Source of the DNA: a virus | DNA length: 37,956 bases | Virus record (IMG/VR): IMGVR_UViG_3300010157_000131 | Coordinates: 1-37,956 of that record | Direction: 5' to 3' (one strand) | Part shown: positions 16,239 to 22,418 of the stretch, one piece after another | How the letters are laid out: every line of letters starts with the position of its first letter | Numbering within the stretch: the stretch's first letter is position 1 | Notes under the pieces: model-generated | Database searches by the model: none | What the model was told of the DNA's origin: nothing | Seen by the model: the letters and a program-made list of their open reading frames with translations, nothing else | Position numbers and translations under genes: made by a program

Positions 16239-16654
16239 CTATTGACGACTTCGGGAGATTCTGGAATATCTACCCACGGCGCTCATCGGTAGTGGCTACT
16301 CGCCAAGCATGGGAGCAAGCAATCTTCCACGCTGATCCAGAAATCATTATCGAATCAGCGCAAGCCTATGCCAATGATAAGAACCGAGACGAGGAATTTA
16401 CCCTCTCATCGGCTCGCTGGTTGGCTGAACAACGCTGGTTAGATTCCCCTTTGCCCCCACGCAAAATGACTCCTGAAGAACTCAAGAAGAAGGAGTTAGC
16501 CGAAGCCCAGGAGATACGCGAAAAAGAGCGCCAGAGGTCACTAGAGGCTGCGAGAGAGGATGCCGATAGAAAGGCTAAGGCAGTACCCCTAGACCCTGAA
16601 ATCAAGCGTCAGCTACTTGAGAAGTGGGCGCGTAATGTGTACCCTAGACCGTAA
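16235..16654 (+). CDS. Replication-associated small protein (replisome-organiser C-domain-like)
   Basis: 139 residues from the ATG at 16235 (ATGA overlap). The opening FGRFWNIYPRRSSVVATRQAWEQAI ... DPEIIIESAQAYANDKN ... SARWLAEQRWLD is the pattern of the C-terminal module found in several phage replication initiators. Here it stands alone, followed by a charged helix (EELKKKELAEAQEIREKERQR). It may recruit the host replisome; this is inference from a motif I know only by pattern. Confidence 0.6.
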   Translation: MTIDDFGRFWNIYPRRSSVVATRQAWEQAIFHADPEIIIESAQAYANDKNRDEEFTLSSARWLAEQRWLDSPLPPRKMTPEELKKKELAEAQEIREKERQRSLEAAREDADRKAKAVPLDPEIKRQLLEKWARNVYPRP

Positions 16655-16678
16655 TGCTTACGATATAAGGAGTGATGT

Positions 16679-16861
16679 ATGACACTTGTTCCACCACAGG
16701 CGCTCATGCCTGGAGATTCCATCGTTATTGGCAACCAAGTTTTGACCGTCAAGGTCGTAGATGGACCCGATCATTTGGAAACTTATGACCTATATCTCAC
16801 GGGTGCTGGTGGCGATTGCCACAAGATTGTCCGTGATGCTGTAGAAATAGTCCATGAGTAA
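16679..16861 (+). CDS. Small protein, 60 aa
   Basis: 60 residues, AAGGAG six bases upstream. Beta-rich (MPGDSIVIGNQVLTVKVVDG ... ETYDLYLTGAGGDCHKIVRDAVEIV), like a small SH3- or Hint-type barrel. Overlaps the next gene's start. Unknown function. Confidence 0.65.
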   Translation: MTLVPPQALMPGDSIVIGNQVLTVKVVDGPDHLETYDLYLTGAGGDCHKIVRDAVEIVHE

Positions 16862-17231
16862 AGCGAAAGCAAAAGGTACTTCAGCGGAATCAGCCTTTGT
16901 AGGCAACAAGCGCGTCAAGGAATCATTCCCTATGGTCGAACGCAGAGCCTTATCCGGCGCTTTGGATCAAGGGGATGTTTCCGGCGCGGTTGGTTTGGTA
17001 TTTGAAATTAAGAATCACAAGACTTATAAGTTTCCTGAATGGTTAAAAGAAACTGAAGTGGAGAGAGTTAATGCGAAAGCTTCATTTGGAGTTCTGGTTG
17101 TTAAACCTAACGGTGTTGGTCTTGGTTCTGTCGAGAACTGGTGGGCGGTAATGACTGTCGGCCAGATATTAGATTTATTGCGTGAAGCAGGATACGGCGA
17201 TTCTATTGACACAAAGGAATCAAGGGAATAG
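16854..17231 (+). CDS. Holliday-junction-resolvase-like PD-(D/E)XK nuclease
   Basis: 125 residues. KAKGTSAESAFVGNKRVKE places E12, ALDQGDVSG places D41, and LVFEIKNHK supplies E51 and K53: a compact PD-(D/E)XK site as in Hjc/VRR-type endonucleases. A structure-specific nuclease acting on recombination or replication intermediates before packaging is the best guess. It starts inside the end of the preceding gene. Confidence 0.75.
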   Translation: MSKAKAKGTSAESAFVGNKRVKESFPMVERRALSGALDQGDVSGAVGLVFEIKNHKTYKFPEWLKETEVERVNAKASFGVLVVKPNGVGLGSVENWWAVMTVGQILDLLREAGYGDSIDTKESRE

Positions 17232-17274
17232 ATTACGGTCTGAAGGAGATAGTCTCCACGAAAGGGTGTATCAA

Positions 17275-17427
17275 ATGCAATGTGTATGGTGCGGAACTAA
17301 AGGTGGATTTGTAAACAATCTTGTTATTCACTTAACTTTTATTGGCGATAAAGCTCATGGAATTACCGAGTGTTCTTGGTGCATGAAGGCAACAACATTT
17401 GCCGGAACAAAGGAGCAATCAGAATGA
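17275..17427 (+). CDS. Small zinc-ribbon-like protein, 50 aa
   Basis: 50 residues from the ATG at 17275 behind GAAAGGG. Two CxxC pairs (CVWC at 3-6, CSWC at 34-37) flank a beta segment, as in a minimal zinc ribbon. The stop overlaps the next start (ATGA). Confidence 0.55.
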   Translation: MQCVWCGTKGGFVNNLVIHLTFIGDKAHGITECSWCMKATTFAGTKEQSE

Positions 17428-17549
17428 AAGACCCACAGTATTTGTCCGGTGATCCAGCAGCACTTGAAACAGAAGTAGATGATGAACAAGAAAGCACAGA
17501 TTTTTGGGATGCTGTTGATGCTGCTTATGATTTAGCAATGGAGAAGTAA
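17424..17549 (+). CDS. Small acidic protein, 41 aa
   Basis: 41 residues, strongly acidic (TEVDDEQESTDFWDAVDAAYD). ATGA overlap upstream and TAATG overlap downstream. It could be a DNA-mimic or inhibitor-type peptide, a guess from charge alone. Confidence 0.5.
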   Translation: MKDPQYLSGDPAALETEVDDEQESTDFWDAVDAAYDLAMEK

Positions 17550-17674
17550 TGACTTTGTTTTGGTGTTCTGATTGTTATGAAAGCACAGAAGTAGAAATTA
17601 AGAACTTAACTAAAGTTTCTTTTAAGTGTGGTAATTGCGAAGTTATTAACTACAAGTACGAAACAAGTAAATAG
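17549..17674 (+). CDS. Small zinc-ribbon protein, 41 aa
   Basis: 41 residues. CSDC (6-9) and CGNC (27-30) form a minimal zinc ribbon. Start overlaps the previous stop (TAATG). Unknown partner. Confidence 0.55.
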   Translation: MTLFWCSDCYESTEVEIKNLTKVSFKCGNCEVINYKYETSK

Positions 17675-17678
17675 ATTT

Positions 17679-17778
17679 TGAATAGTGGCGTTAAAGCGGG
17701 CTTTCATAGTCACGCACTTTCACCGCTAAGTTTGGTCATAATGGCTCCCTTGCCTAGCCAATACTGCGTCACTATTCA
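17679..17778 (+). ncRNA. Candidate structured RNA or leader
   Basis: A 13-pair closing stem (17679-17691 with 17766-17778, two G-U wobbles) encloses about 74 bases. Inside are AGCGG/CCGCT (17695-17699 with 17723-17727) and a nested hairpin TTGG..GGC..GCC..CCAA (17732-17761). No ORF fits the stretch. It ends 22 bases before the next ATG, so it may be a 5' regulatory leader or an independent small RNA. Not matched to any class I know. Confidence 0.5.
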
Positions 17779-17800
17779 TTCCAACGAGAGAGGTTAAGAA

Positions 17801-17935
17801 ATGGTAGATATATTGTTAGGAGCGTTCCTAGCTGGAATTGTTATCTTAGGTGGCGCTTATGGATTGGTTATCGTGTCCAAGGCACGCGCTGGTTATTACA
17901 AGACTGATGGTTGCGATTGTAAATGTGACTGTTAA
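17801..17935 (+). CDS. Single-span membrane peptide with CDCKCDC tail
   Basis: 44 residues: one transmembrane helix (about 4-26, LLGAFLAGIVILGGAYGLVIV), a basic turn (SKARAG), then GCDCKCDC at the very C-terminus. GAGAGG precedes the start. The alternating Cys tail could bind metal or form disulphides. No family recognised. Confidence 0.6.
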   Translation: MVDILLGAFLAGIVILGGAYGLVIVSKARAGYYKTDGCDCKCDC

Positions 17936-17954
17936 CAATTAATTAAGATTCTGC

Positions 17955-18005
17955 TTAGGGAAACCTAACGGAAAACGACCTGGGCAAGTCTATGTAAACT
18001 GCCCA
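17955..18005 (+). other. Two small hairpins between mini-genes
   Basis: TTAGG-GAAA-CCTAA (17955-17968) has a GNRA tetraloop; TGGGCA (17981-17986) pairs with TGCCCA (18000-18005). They lie between the membrane peptide and the FmdB-like gene and may be RNA-processing or stability elements. Confidence 0.4.
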
Positions 18006-18024
18006 CCTATTTGAAAGGAATCAA

Positions 18025-18189
18025 ATGCCACTTTATGAATATCGGTGTCCTGAATGTGGGATCCAGAGGGAAGTAGAACACCCAATGACTCACTCAGAGA
18101 CAGTTATGTGTATGCCGTGTAATGCAAGTATGAATAAGATATTCGTACCTATAGCAAATATCAATGTGAAAGGAATGTCAGCTCGATGA
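18025..18189 (+). CDS. FmdB-type zinc-ribbon protein
   Basis: 54 residues beginning MPLYEYRCPECG, the diagnostic start of FmdB-type regulatory zinc ribbons, with the second pair at CMPC (29-32). AAAGGAA precedes the ATG. Usually thought to be regulatory; its role in phages is unknown. ATGA overlap with the next gene. Confidence 0.8.
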   Translation: MPLYEYRCPECGIQREVEHPMTHSETVMCMPCNASMNKIFVPIANINVKGMSAR

Positions 18190-18419
18190 AACCAGAGAAG
18201 AAGCCAGACCCAAGAGTATTAGGACCAGAGATTAACTCGCTTATGCTGTATATGCACAACCGAGTAGCGGAGAATATCGTAAGTCTTATCCAAACCGAAA
18301 TACTAAATTTTGTAGAATTACCACTCGATCTCACGCCTGAACAAGCGTACACACGCGGATTGCAACACGCCCGCGATATAGCAAAGGCACAAATCAAGGA
18401 CTCAATAACGCTAAAATAA
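18186..18419 (+). CDS. Small helical protein, unknown
   Basis: 77 residues, coupled by ATGA. Mostly helical: EINSLMLYMHNRVAENIVSLIQTEILNFVELP, then LTPEQAYTRGLQHARDIAKAQI. No motif recognised. Possibly a dimeric adaptor. Confidence 0.55.
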   Translation: MKPEKKPDPRVLGPEINSLMLYMHNRVAENIVSLIQTEILNFVELPLDLTPEQAYTRGLQHARDIAKAQIKDSITLK

Positions 18420-18456
18420 TCCCTTGTCCATAACCAACACCTTTAAGGGGGAAATC

Positions 18457-18549
18457 ATGGATGATTCAAAAGTTATTTATTGTAAGTGTGGCGCTCAGCG
18501 ATGGGCAGACAACGAGTGCGAAGTCTGTAAGAAGGTGAGCAAGGAGTAG
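18457..18549 (+). CDS. Minimal zinc-binding protein, 30 aa
   Basis: 30 residues, start behind AAGGGGGAA. Cysteines at 9, 11, 22 and 25 (YCKCGAQRWADNECEVC) fit a rubredoxin-knuckle-type site. Its last codons contain the AAGGAG that serves the next gene. Confidence 0.5.
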   Translation: MDDSKVIYCKCGAQRWADNECEVCKKVSKE

Positions 18550-18552
18550 GCG

Positions 18553-18960
18553 ATTCGCCTAAAACGCAAAGCCCTTTTAATTGCCTTTATGGTAGGGATT
18601 TTGCACATTGTACCAGCACAAGCGGCAATGGCTCCGGTGCATAAGCAAGTTCATTTGTTAATGCTTCCCGAAACTTTCGCCAAGATTAAAGTTCTGGATC
18701 AATGGAATAGCACTCAAGAATTCAAATGCTTATACCAAATGTGGAACCGTGAAAGCCATTGGAACCCAAGAGCATTGAATAAAAGCTCAGGAGCTTTTGG
18801 AATTCCTCAATTTTTGCCCGCGACTTGGGGCAATTACAAGTTTCCATACAAGCCTAAGACTGCAAATGTGCAAATTAAGGCAGGATTGCGATACATTACG
18901 AAGCGTTACGGAAGCCCGTGTAAAGCGTGGAATTTCTGGCAACGCCACTATTGGTACTGA
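18553..18960 (+). CDS. Secreted lytic transglycosylase-like protein, probable ATT start
   Basis: The domain (CLYQMWNRESHWNPRALNKSSGAFGIPQFLPATW ... LRYITKRYGSPCKAWNFW) is the lysozyme-like/SLT fold of secreted actinobacterial muralytic proteins, with catalytic Glu in RESHW. The first ATG (18589) has no ribosome site and would cut the signal peptide. An in-frame ATT at 18553 stands six bases after a perfect AAGGAG and gives RLKRKALLIAFMVGIL...AQA, a proper signal peptide. The nearest upstream stop is 18547. The start is therefore inferred to be ATT; the conservative start is 18589. A secreted wall hydrolase in an early operon is odd. Confidence 0.78.
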   Translation: MRLKRKALLIAFMVGILHIVPAQAAMAPVHKQVHLLMLPETFAKIKVLDQWNSTQEFKCLYQMWNRESHWNPRALNKSSGAFGIPQFLPATWGNYKFPYKPKTANVQIKAGLRYITKRYGSPCKAWNFWQRHYWY

Positions 18961-18969
18961 AAGGTAAAT

Positions 18970-19371
18970 ATGAAAAAGAATAATTTAGAGATAACTGGCA
19001 ACATAGGCAAAGATCCAAAACTTACATTCACGAAAACAAACAATAAGGCTATTGCTTCATTCTCTCTCGCTGTTTCACAAAGCAGGAAAGATGGAGATTC
19101 CTGGGTTGAACTTAAACCTTTATGGCTGCAAGTAAAATTCTTTGGTGAGTTAGCAGAAAAAATTTGCGATACTTATGCCAAAGGTGAGACTGTTCTCATC
19201 ACCGGCAAGCTCGCACAGTCCGAGTATGAATCAAATGGAGAAATAAAAACTTCTCTGGATCTCATCGGTAACACGATTGAAAAAGTTGAGCGCACTACTT
19301 CAGCTCAATTTATTTCAGCAGAATCCCCTAGTAATGGATTGCCTAATCAAAGTGAGAAAGCACCCTTCTAA
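18970..19371 (+). CDS. ssb: Single-stranded DNA-binding protein
   Basis: 133 residues. OB-fold pattern: LEITGNIGKDPKLTFTKTNNKAIASFSLAVSQSRK, WVELKPLWLQVKFFGELAEKICDTYAKGETVLITGKLAQSEYESNG. The C-terminus EKAPF is a weakened version of the acidic tip that recruits host proteins. Protects ssDNA and works with the RecT-like annealase. The stop overlaps the next start (TAATG). Confidence 0.92.
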   Translation: MKKNNLEITGNIGKDPKLTFTKTNNKAIASFSLAVSQSRKDGDSWVELKPLWLQVKFFGELAEKICDTYAKGETVLITGKLAQSEYESNGEIKTSLDLIGNTIEKVERTTSAQFISAESPSNGLPNQSEKAPF

Positions 19372-19556
19372 TGAGTGAAGAACTATGGTCAGCTAAGCAG
19401 GTGATTGAGTACCTTGGAGTGAACCTAAATAATTTGCGGCAAATGCAATATCGTGGCGCAATTAAATGGGTGAAAAAAATAGGAAAAGAAGTGTACTACC
19501 TGGCTGATGATGTACGCGCTTATAAAAAGAAGCGTGATGAGCGTAACCAAGAGTAG
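19371..19556 (+). CDS. MerR/excisionase-like HTH protein
   Basis: 61 residues: LWSAKQVIEYLGVNLNNLRQMQYRGAIKWVKKIGKEVYYLADDVRAYKKKRDE, the HTH_17-type winged helix of excisionases and small regulators. With an integrase present it is the best Xis candidate, though it lies far from int. Coupled to ssb by TAATG. Confidence 0.75.
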   Translation: MSEELWSAKQVIEYLGVNLNNLRQMQYRGAIKWVKKIGKEVYYLADDVRAYKKKRDERNQE

Positions 19557-19761
19557 CCTTTACTCTATGGTATTAACTAACGGCGAAGAAACGCTGGCTG
19601 ATCTCGATGAGACGCTGGCGCTTCTTGCTGTTGATTTGAAAACAGATGAATACGGCAATCGAATGAATTGGAAAAAACGCGAAGAACTGATTTGGAATAT
19701 AAATAACCTTTTAGATGCAAGGTTAGAGCTGATGAATTCCGTCAGGGCGGTAAAGAATTAA
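19537..19761 (+). CDS. Small helical protein closing the early operon
   Basis: About 74 residues from ATG 19537; 19567 is an alternative start and neither has a strong site. Acidic helix (EETLADLDETLALLAVDLKTDE) then NWKKREELIWNINNLLDARLELM. Overlaps the HTH gene by 20 bases if the first start is used. Unknown function. Confidence 0.5.
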   Translation: MSVTKSSLYSMVLTNGEETLADLDETLALLAVDLKTDEYGNRMNWKKREELIWNINNLLDARLELMNSVRAVKN

Positions 19762-19842
19762 CACGAAATAAAAAAACCGCCCCGTAATTTCTACAGGGCG
19801 GTGAAGAATTCTAATAATTTGCTTCAGGGTGGTAACGAATTA
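19743..19842. repeat. Three imperfect 18-bp direct repeats at the convergent gene end
   Basis: CAGGGCGGTAAAGAATTA (19743-19760), CAGGGCGGTGAAGAATTC (19794-19811) and CAGGGTGGTAACGAATTA (19825-19842). The first two contain GGGCGGT, each able to pair with the ACCGCCC at 19776-19782. Confidence 0.6.
19771..19802 (-). terminator. Rho-independent terminator of the leftward operon
   Basis: ACCGCCC (19776-19782) and GGGCGGT (19796-19802) form a 7-pair GC stem; on the minus strand it is followed by a run of T (A-run at 19771-19776). Confidence 0.75.
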
Positions 19843-19912
19843 TCCTGACCGATTGAGTCCGTGCGTTGCTACGATCTGAAAATTCTGGACCGTTTTACTT
19901 TTTAGTCAGTTT

Positions 19913-19940
19913 TGTCTAATCTTTACGGTTAGACATTTTT
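19913..19940 (+). terminator. Possible rightward terminator
   Basis: TGTCTAA (19913-19919), 9-base loop, TTAGACA (19929-19935), then TTTTT. AT-rich stem, so modest strength; it would end the rightward early operon. Its right arm is shared with the dyad at 19929-19955. Confidence 0.4.
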
Positions 19941-19955
19941 CCGTTTTTTGTCTAA
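19929..19955. promoter_or_regulatory. TTAGACA-N13-TGTCTAA dyad, copy A
   Basis: Perfect 7-bp inverted repeat with 13-base spacer, just beyond the stop of the last leftward gene. Same element as at 22419, 22697 and 36899. Confidence 0.5.
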
Positions 19956-19957
19956 TT

Positions 19958-20101
19958 TTAATCTATGTCTGGATCGTAGCTCACTCCGCAATTAGGGCAA
20001 GCGATAACAAGCATTACCCCCGCCCCGTATTGGTCAATAGATAAGGTCACCGGCGCGGTACAGTCGTCGCAAGTGGGATCGGCTATAAATTCTCGTTTCA
20101 T
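19958..20101 (-). CDS. Small zinc-ribbon protein, 47 aa
   Basis: 47 residues from the ATG at 20101, chosen because GAAAGGA lies 8 bases upstream and it then just clears the preceding gene. CDDC (11-14) and CPNC (35-38) flank a beta segment (VTLSIDQYGAGVMLVIA): a minimal zinc ribbon. Last gene of the leftward operon. Confidence 0.6.
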   Translation of the reverse strand: MKREFIADPTCDDCTAPVTLSIDQYGAGVMLVIACPNCGVSYDPDID

Positions 20102-20105
20102 AACT

Positions 20106-20372
20106 TTATTCCTTTCCGCATTGGCTAGCGCATAGATCGCAAATTTTCGCGCCATCGTCTAACGCCTTATCACAGTTGCAATTCTCGCAATGGCAATGGT
20201 CCGGAGAATAACAGTTACAATAAGCGCCGTCCGTGTAGCAGCGCCACTCACCGCTTAGCCAGGTACGGTAACCATAATTCCCCGCCGTGTCGGTGTAACG
20301 CTCATCATCGCCTAACGTTACCGTTTCACCATTACCGGCGATCTTCTCTAATTCTTGCGTGTAGCTTTCCAT
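20106..20372 (-). CDS. Very Cys-rich small protein
   Basis: 88 residues; the C-terminal half carries about ten cysteines (CYTDGAYCNCYSPDHCHCENCNCDK ... CDLCASQC). Multi-metal or knottin-like site likely. The N-terminal half is acidic and polar (ETVTLGDDERYTDTAGNYGYRTW). Function unknown. Confidence 0.6.
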   Translation of the reverse strand: MESYTQELEKIAGNGETVTLGDDERYTDTAGNYGYRTWLSGEWRCYTDGAYCNCYSPDHCHCENCNCDKALDDGAKICDLCASQCGKE

Positions 20373-20390
20373 TACTTACCCCTAATCTAG

Positions 20391-20441
20391 TTTAATTCTG
20401 CCCCTATTGGCAGACCATAACCCCCGCGCTAACGGGGGTTA
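20391..20441 (-). promoter_or_regulatory. Leader element with dyad and strong hairpin
   Basis: Reading the plus strand: TTTAATTCTGCCC with GGCAGACCA (TCTGCC-N6-GGCAGA), then TAACCCCCG (20418-20426) paired with CGGGGGTTA (20433-20441), 9 perfect pairs, 6-base loop. It lies between the clamp-like gene and the Cys-rich gene. The first element recurs at 21089-21119 upstream of the clamp-like gene. Confidence 0.45.
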
Positions 20442-20459
20442 CAGACCGCTAAGAGAGGG

Positions 20460-21074
20460 TTATTCAACGTATTTCATAGGCATTAGGAGAGCGCGCCAGG
20501 CAATAGCGTCGCCGGTTATTCTCACGCGCATAGGCTTATTCTCACCGTTAAAATAGACCTTCACCGCGTTACCCTTACCGGCTATTTTCGCATAATCGGC
20601 CATAAACGCCGGATTAAACGCCATTCCCTCAACGGCTACCGGGTCGCTTTCACTATTGGCAAGTAGGTCATTCATAGGCGGGTAATTAACGTCTAATAGG
20701 GCCACGGTGAGGGAATCACCAAGCGAGCTAACACTAAGCGCATTACCGGCGCGGGTAAGGTTAATTAAATTGGCCTTATGAGACTTTACTAGTGCAATTA
20801 TGCGCTTAGTATCGTCTAACGAGATAACTGCCGGATCTAAATTACCGTCTAGGGATTTAATAGACCCCTCAATTAGGCGGTATCTATCTGTAGCGCGGGC
20901 AATAAATAAGCCGCCATTACTCTCTATCTGTACCGCGTTAAGCGTGTATAAATTCTTATCCTTGCTAGCGTGAGTAATTACTCCCTCAAGTAATTCTAAG
21001 AGATTATCACCGCTTAGTTCAACATAATTTAACGACGTTGCGGTTATCTTGTTTTCTAGTGTTGTATTAGTCAA
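20460..21074 (-). CDS. DnaN-like sliding clamp, two-domain version
   Basis: 204 residues, about half the length of bacterial DnaN. ATDRYRLIEG (61-70) equals the ATDxxRL motif; NYPPMNDLL (130-138) matches the (F/Y)P..L segment; NPAFMADYAKIAGKG (154-168) resembles NPRYLLDALK; and the end KPMRVRI...WRALLMPMKYVE mirrors the PV.I...(V/I)MPMR C-terminus. It would tether a polymerase to DNA. Two domains would suit a trimer (as PCNA or T4 gp45) rather than DnaN's three-domain dimer; this is inference. No phage polymerase is seen, so it probably serves a host enzyme. Confidence 0.75.
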   Translation of the reverse strand: MTNTTLENKITATSLNYVELSGDNLLELLEGVITHASKDKNLYTLNAVQIESNGGLFIARATDRYRLIEGSIKSLDGNLDPAVISLDDTKRIIALVKSHKANLINLTRAGNALSVSSLGDSLTVALLDVNYPPMNDLLANSESDPVAVEGMAFNPAFMADYAKIAGKGNAVKVYFNGENKPMRVRITGDAIAWRALLMPMKYVE

Positions 21075-21088
21075 TTTTCTATCCCTTG

Positions 21089-21119
21089 TTTAATTCTGCC
21101 CTAATTTAGTGGCAGACCA
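21089..21119 (-). promoter_or_regulatory. Leader element repeated upstream of clamp-like gene
   Basis: TTTAATTCTGCCC and GGCAGACCA, forming TCTGCC-N10-GGCAGA, 15 bases beyond the clamp-like start on its 5' side. Same blocks as at 20391-20417. Confidence 0.45.
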
Positions 21120-21237
21120 CCGTTTACCAGATAACCGATAAGCGGCAGACCGCGGCTAACGTGTAAAGAATAAACGGGTGATGAGATACGAGATAACTAA
21201 CAAGCTAACAAGCGTCAAGGAATTTATAGGCATTAGG

Positions 21238-21609
21238 CTAGATCCATTCCTGCTTGAGAGAATAACCTTTATCACCGTTTATTAAAGAATTATCTATAGA
21301 CGTGAATAACACGCGGGAAAGTGTATAGACGGCGTGAAAACCCATATCCATTCCGCACCCACCGACACGCATAACCCGTGATCCGTTTACGTCTACTAAA
21401 CGCCACTCTAACAAATTGGCGACATAGTAAGTAATGTTTATTAGGCGATTTTCTTTCACTACGTAAAGAGACATAGTGCGAGACATTCCGCTAGCCGATA
21501 CGCTTCTAATAACTGTATAAATTGTATCTCCGGTATTTAATAGCGCGGTTAGTCTATCGCGTGAATGTTCGCGCTCGTTTATTTTTTCCCGCTTGGTCAG
21601 TGTGCTCAC
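21238..21609 (-). CDS. Conserved phage protein of unknown function
   Basis: 123 residues, GTG start with AGGGAG upstream. Two motifs I recall from many phage genomes: VIRSVSASGMSRTMSLYVV and VGGCGMDMGFHAVYTLSRVLF. The conserved Cys-Gly-Met-Asp-Met-Gly-Phe-His segment looks like an active or metal site, but no function is known to me. Followed by about 160 bases without a gene before the clamp-like start. Confidence 0.7.
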   Translation of the reverse strand: MSTLTKREKINEREHSRDRLTALLNTGDTIYTVIRSVSASGMSRTMSLYVVKENRLINITYYVANLLEWRLVDVNGSRVMRVGGCGMDMGFHAVYTLSRVLFTSIDNSLINGDKGYSLKQEWI

Positions 21610-21610
21610 T

Positions 21611-21712
21611 TTATTTTTCTCCCTTGTTAAGTGTTGCGTCTAGTGTTGTGATGATTAGAAAATAAATAGATGGCAAGATAACCGCTATTAGGCAAATCAG
21701 TAGTGAATTCAT
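21611..21712 (-). CDS. Membrane mini-peptide, 33 aa
   Basis: MNSLLICLIAVILPSIYFLII then a short polar tail: one transmembrane helix. Start overlaps the preceding stop (TAATG on the minus strand) and the end carries the ribosome site of the next gene. Reality inferred from coupling. Confidence 0.45.
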   Translation of the reverse strand: MNSLLICLIAVILPSIYFLIITTLDATLNKGEK

Positions 21713-21867
21713 TACGCACCTACTTCCGCGCAAGCGTTGCAATAATAAAGATTATTATTTTCGCATAAATTAACCGTTACTAAATCATTAACGCCGCAAT
21801 TAGCGCATGTCTGGCGGCATACTCCCCACCTATGATTATTTTCCCTTATGCAATTAGCGTTTAGCAT
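21712..21867 (-). CDS. Small Cys-rich zinc-ribbon-like protein, 51 aa
   Basis: 51 residues, GGAAAGAG before the start. CRQTCANC (about 17-24) and CNAC (43-46) flank a beta segment (VNDLVTVNLCENNNLYY). Top gene of the leftward operon. Confidence 0.55.
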   Translation of the reverse strand: MLNANCIRENNHRWGVCRQTCANCGVNDLVTVNLCENNNLYYCNACAEVGA

Positions 21868-21992
21868 TAGTCACTCTTTCCTGTATCGGCTAAGACTTGC
21901 CCTAGCTCGTTAGGAGTATCTAACCATAGATAGATTACGGCGGCAACACCCGACACGGGGAGAGAATTAGGTCAATAAAGCGCCAGGGATCC

Positions 21993-22060
21993 AGGGGCTA
22001 AGTAACCAGGAAAGCCAGGAAAGCGGATCTAGGGCTACCTATTAGGGGCTAACTAACCAG
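21993..22060. repeat. 17-bp direct repeat pair
   Basis: AGGGGCTAAGTAACCAG (21993-22009) and AGGGGCTAACTAACCAG (22044-22060), one mismatch, 51 bases apart. Iteron-like. Confidence 0.7.
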
Positions 22061-22068
22061 AATTAGGC

Positions 22069-22097
22069 GGTATCGCTACGGTATCGGTATCGGTATC
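22069..22097. repeat. GGTATC short repeats
   Basis: Four GGTATC units, the last three in direct tandem (22080-22097). Confidence 0.65.
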
Positions 22098-22418
22098 AAT
22101 AGGGCTAGACAGGCGAGATACGGGCTAAGTCATTAGATAGGCAAGCTAGGGGAAGATTTACGCTCAAGTATTAGGGGAGAGGGTAGGGGAAAGGATTTTC
22201 ACCACTCAACCCCCACCTATTCCCACCACTACCACCCACTAATCGCCACTATTCCCAAGATTTACGGGGAATGAGTGCCAAGTATTGGGCAATTACTTAA
22301 CCAATTACTAACTGCGCTCGCTACCGCTTAACACTAGGGGTAGGCATAAGTCTTGCTAAGTAAGTAATACACCGAGCCAAGTAGCGTAGTGACTGGTCAC
22401 TCACTCTCTACTAGAGGG

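Noticed and set aside
21993-22097. CRISPR-like array from direct repeats
   Set aside because: Only two 17-bp units and short tandem hexamers, with no regular spacers; iteron-like is the better reading.
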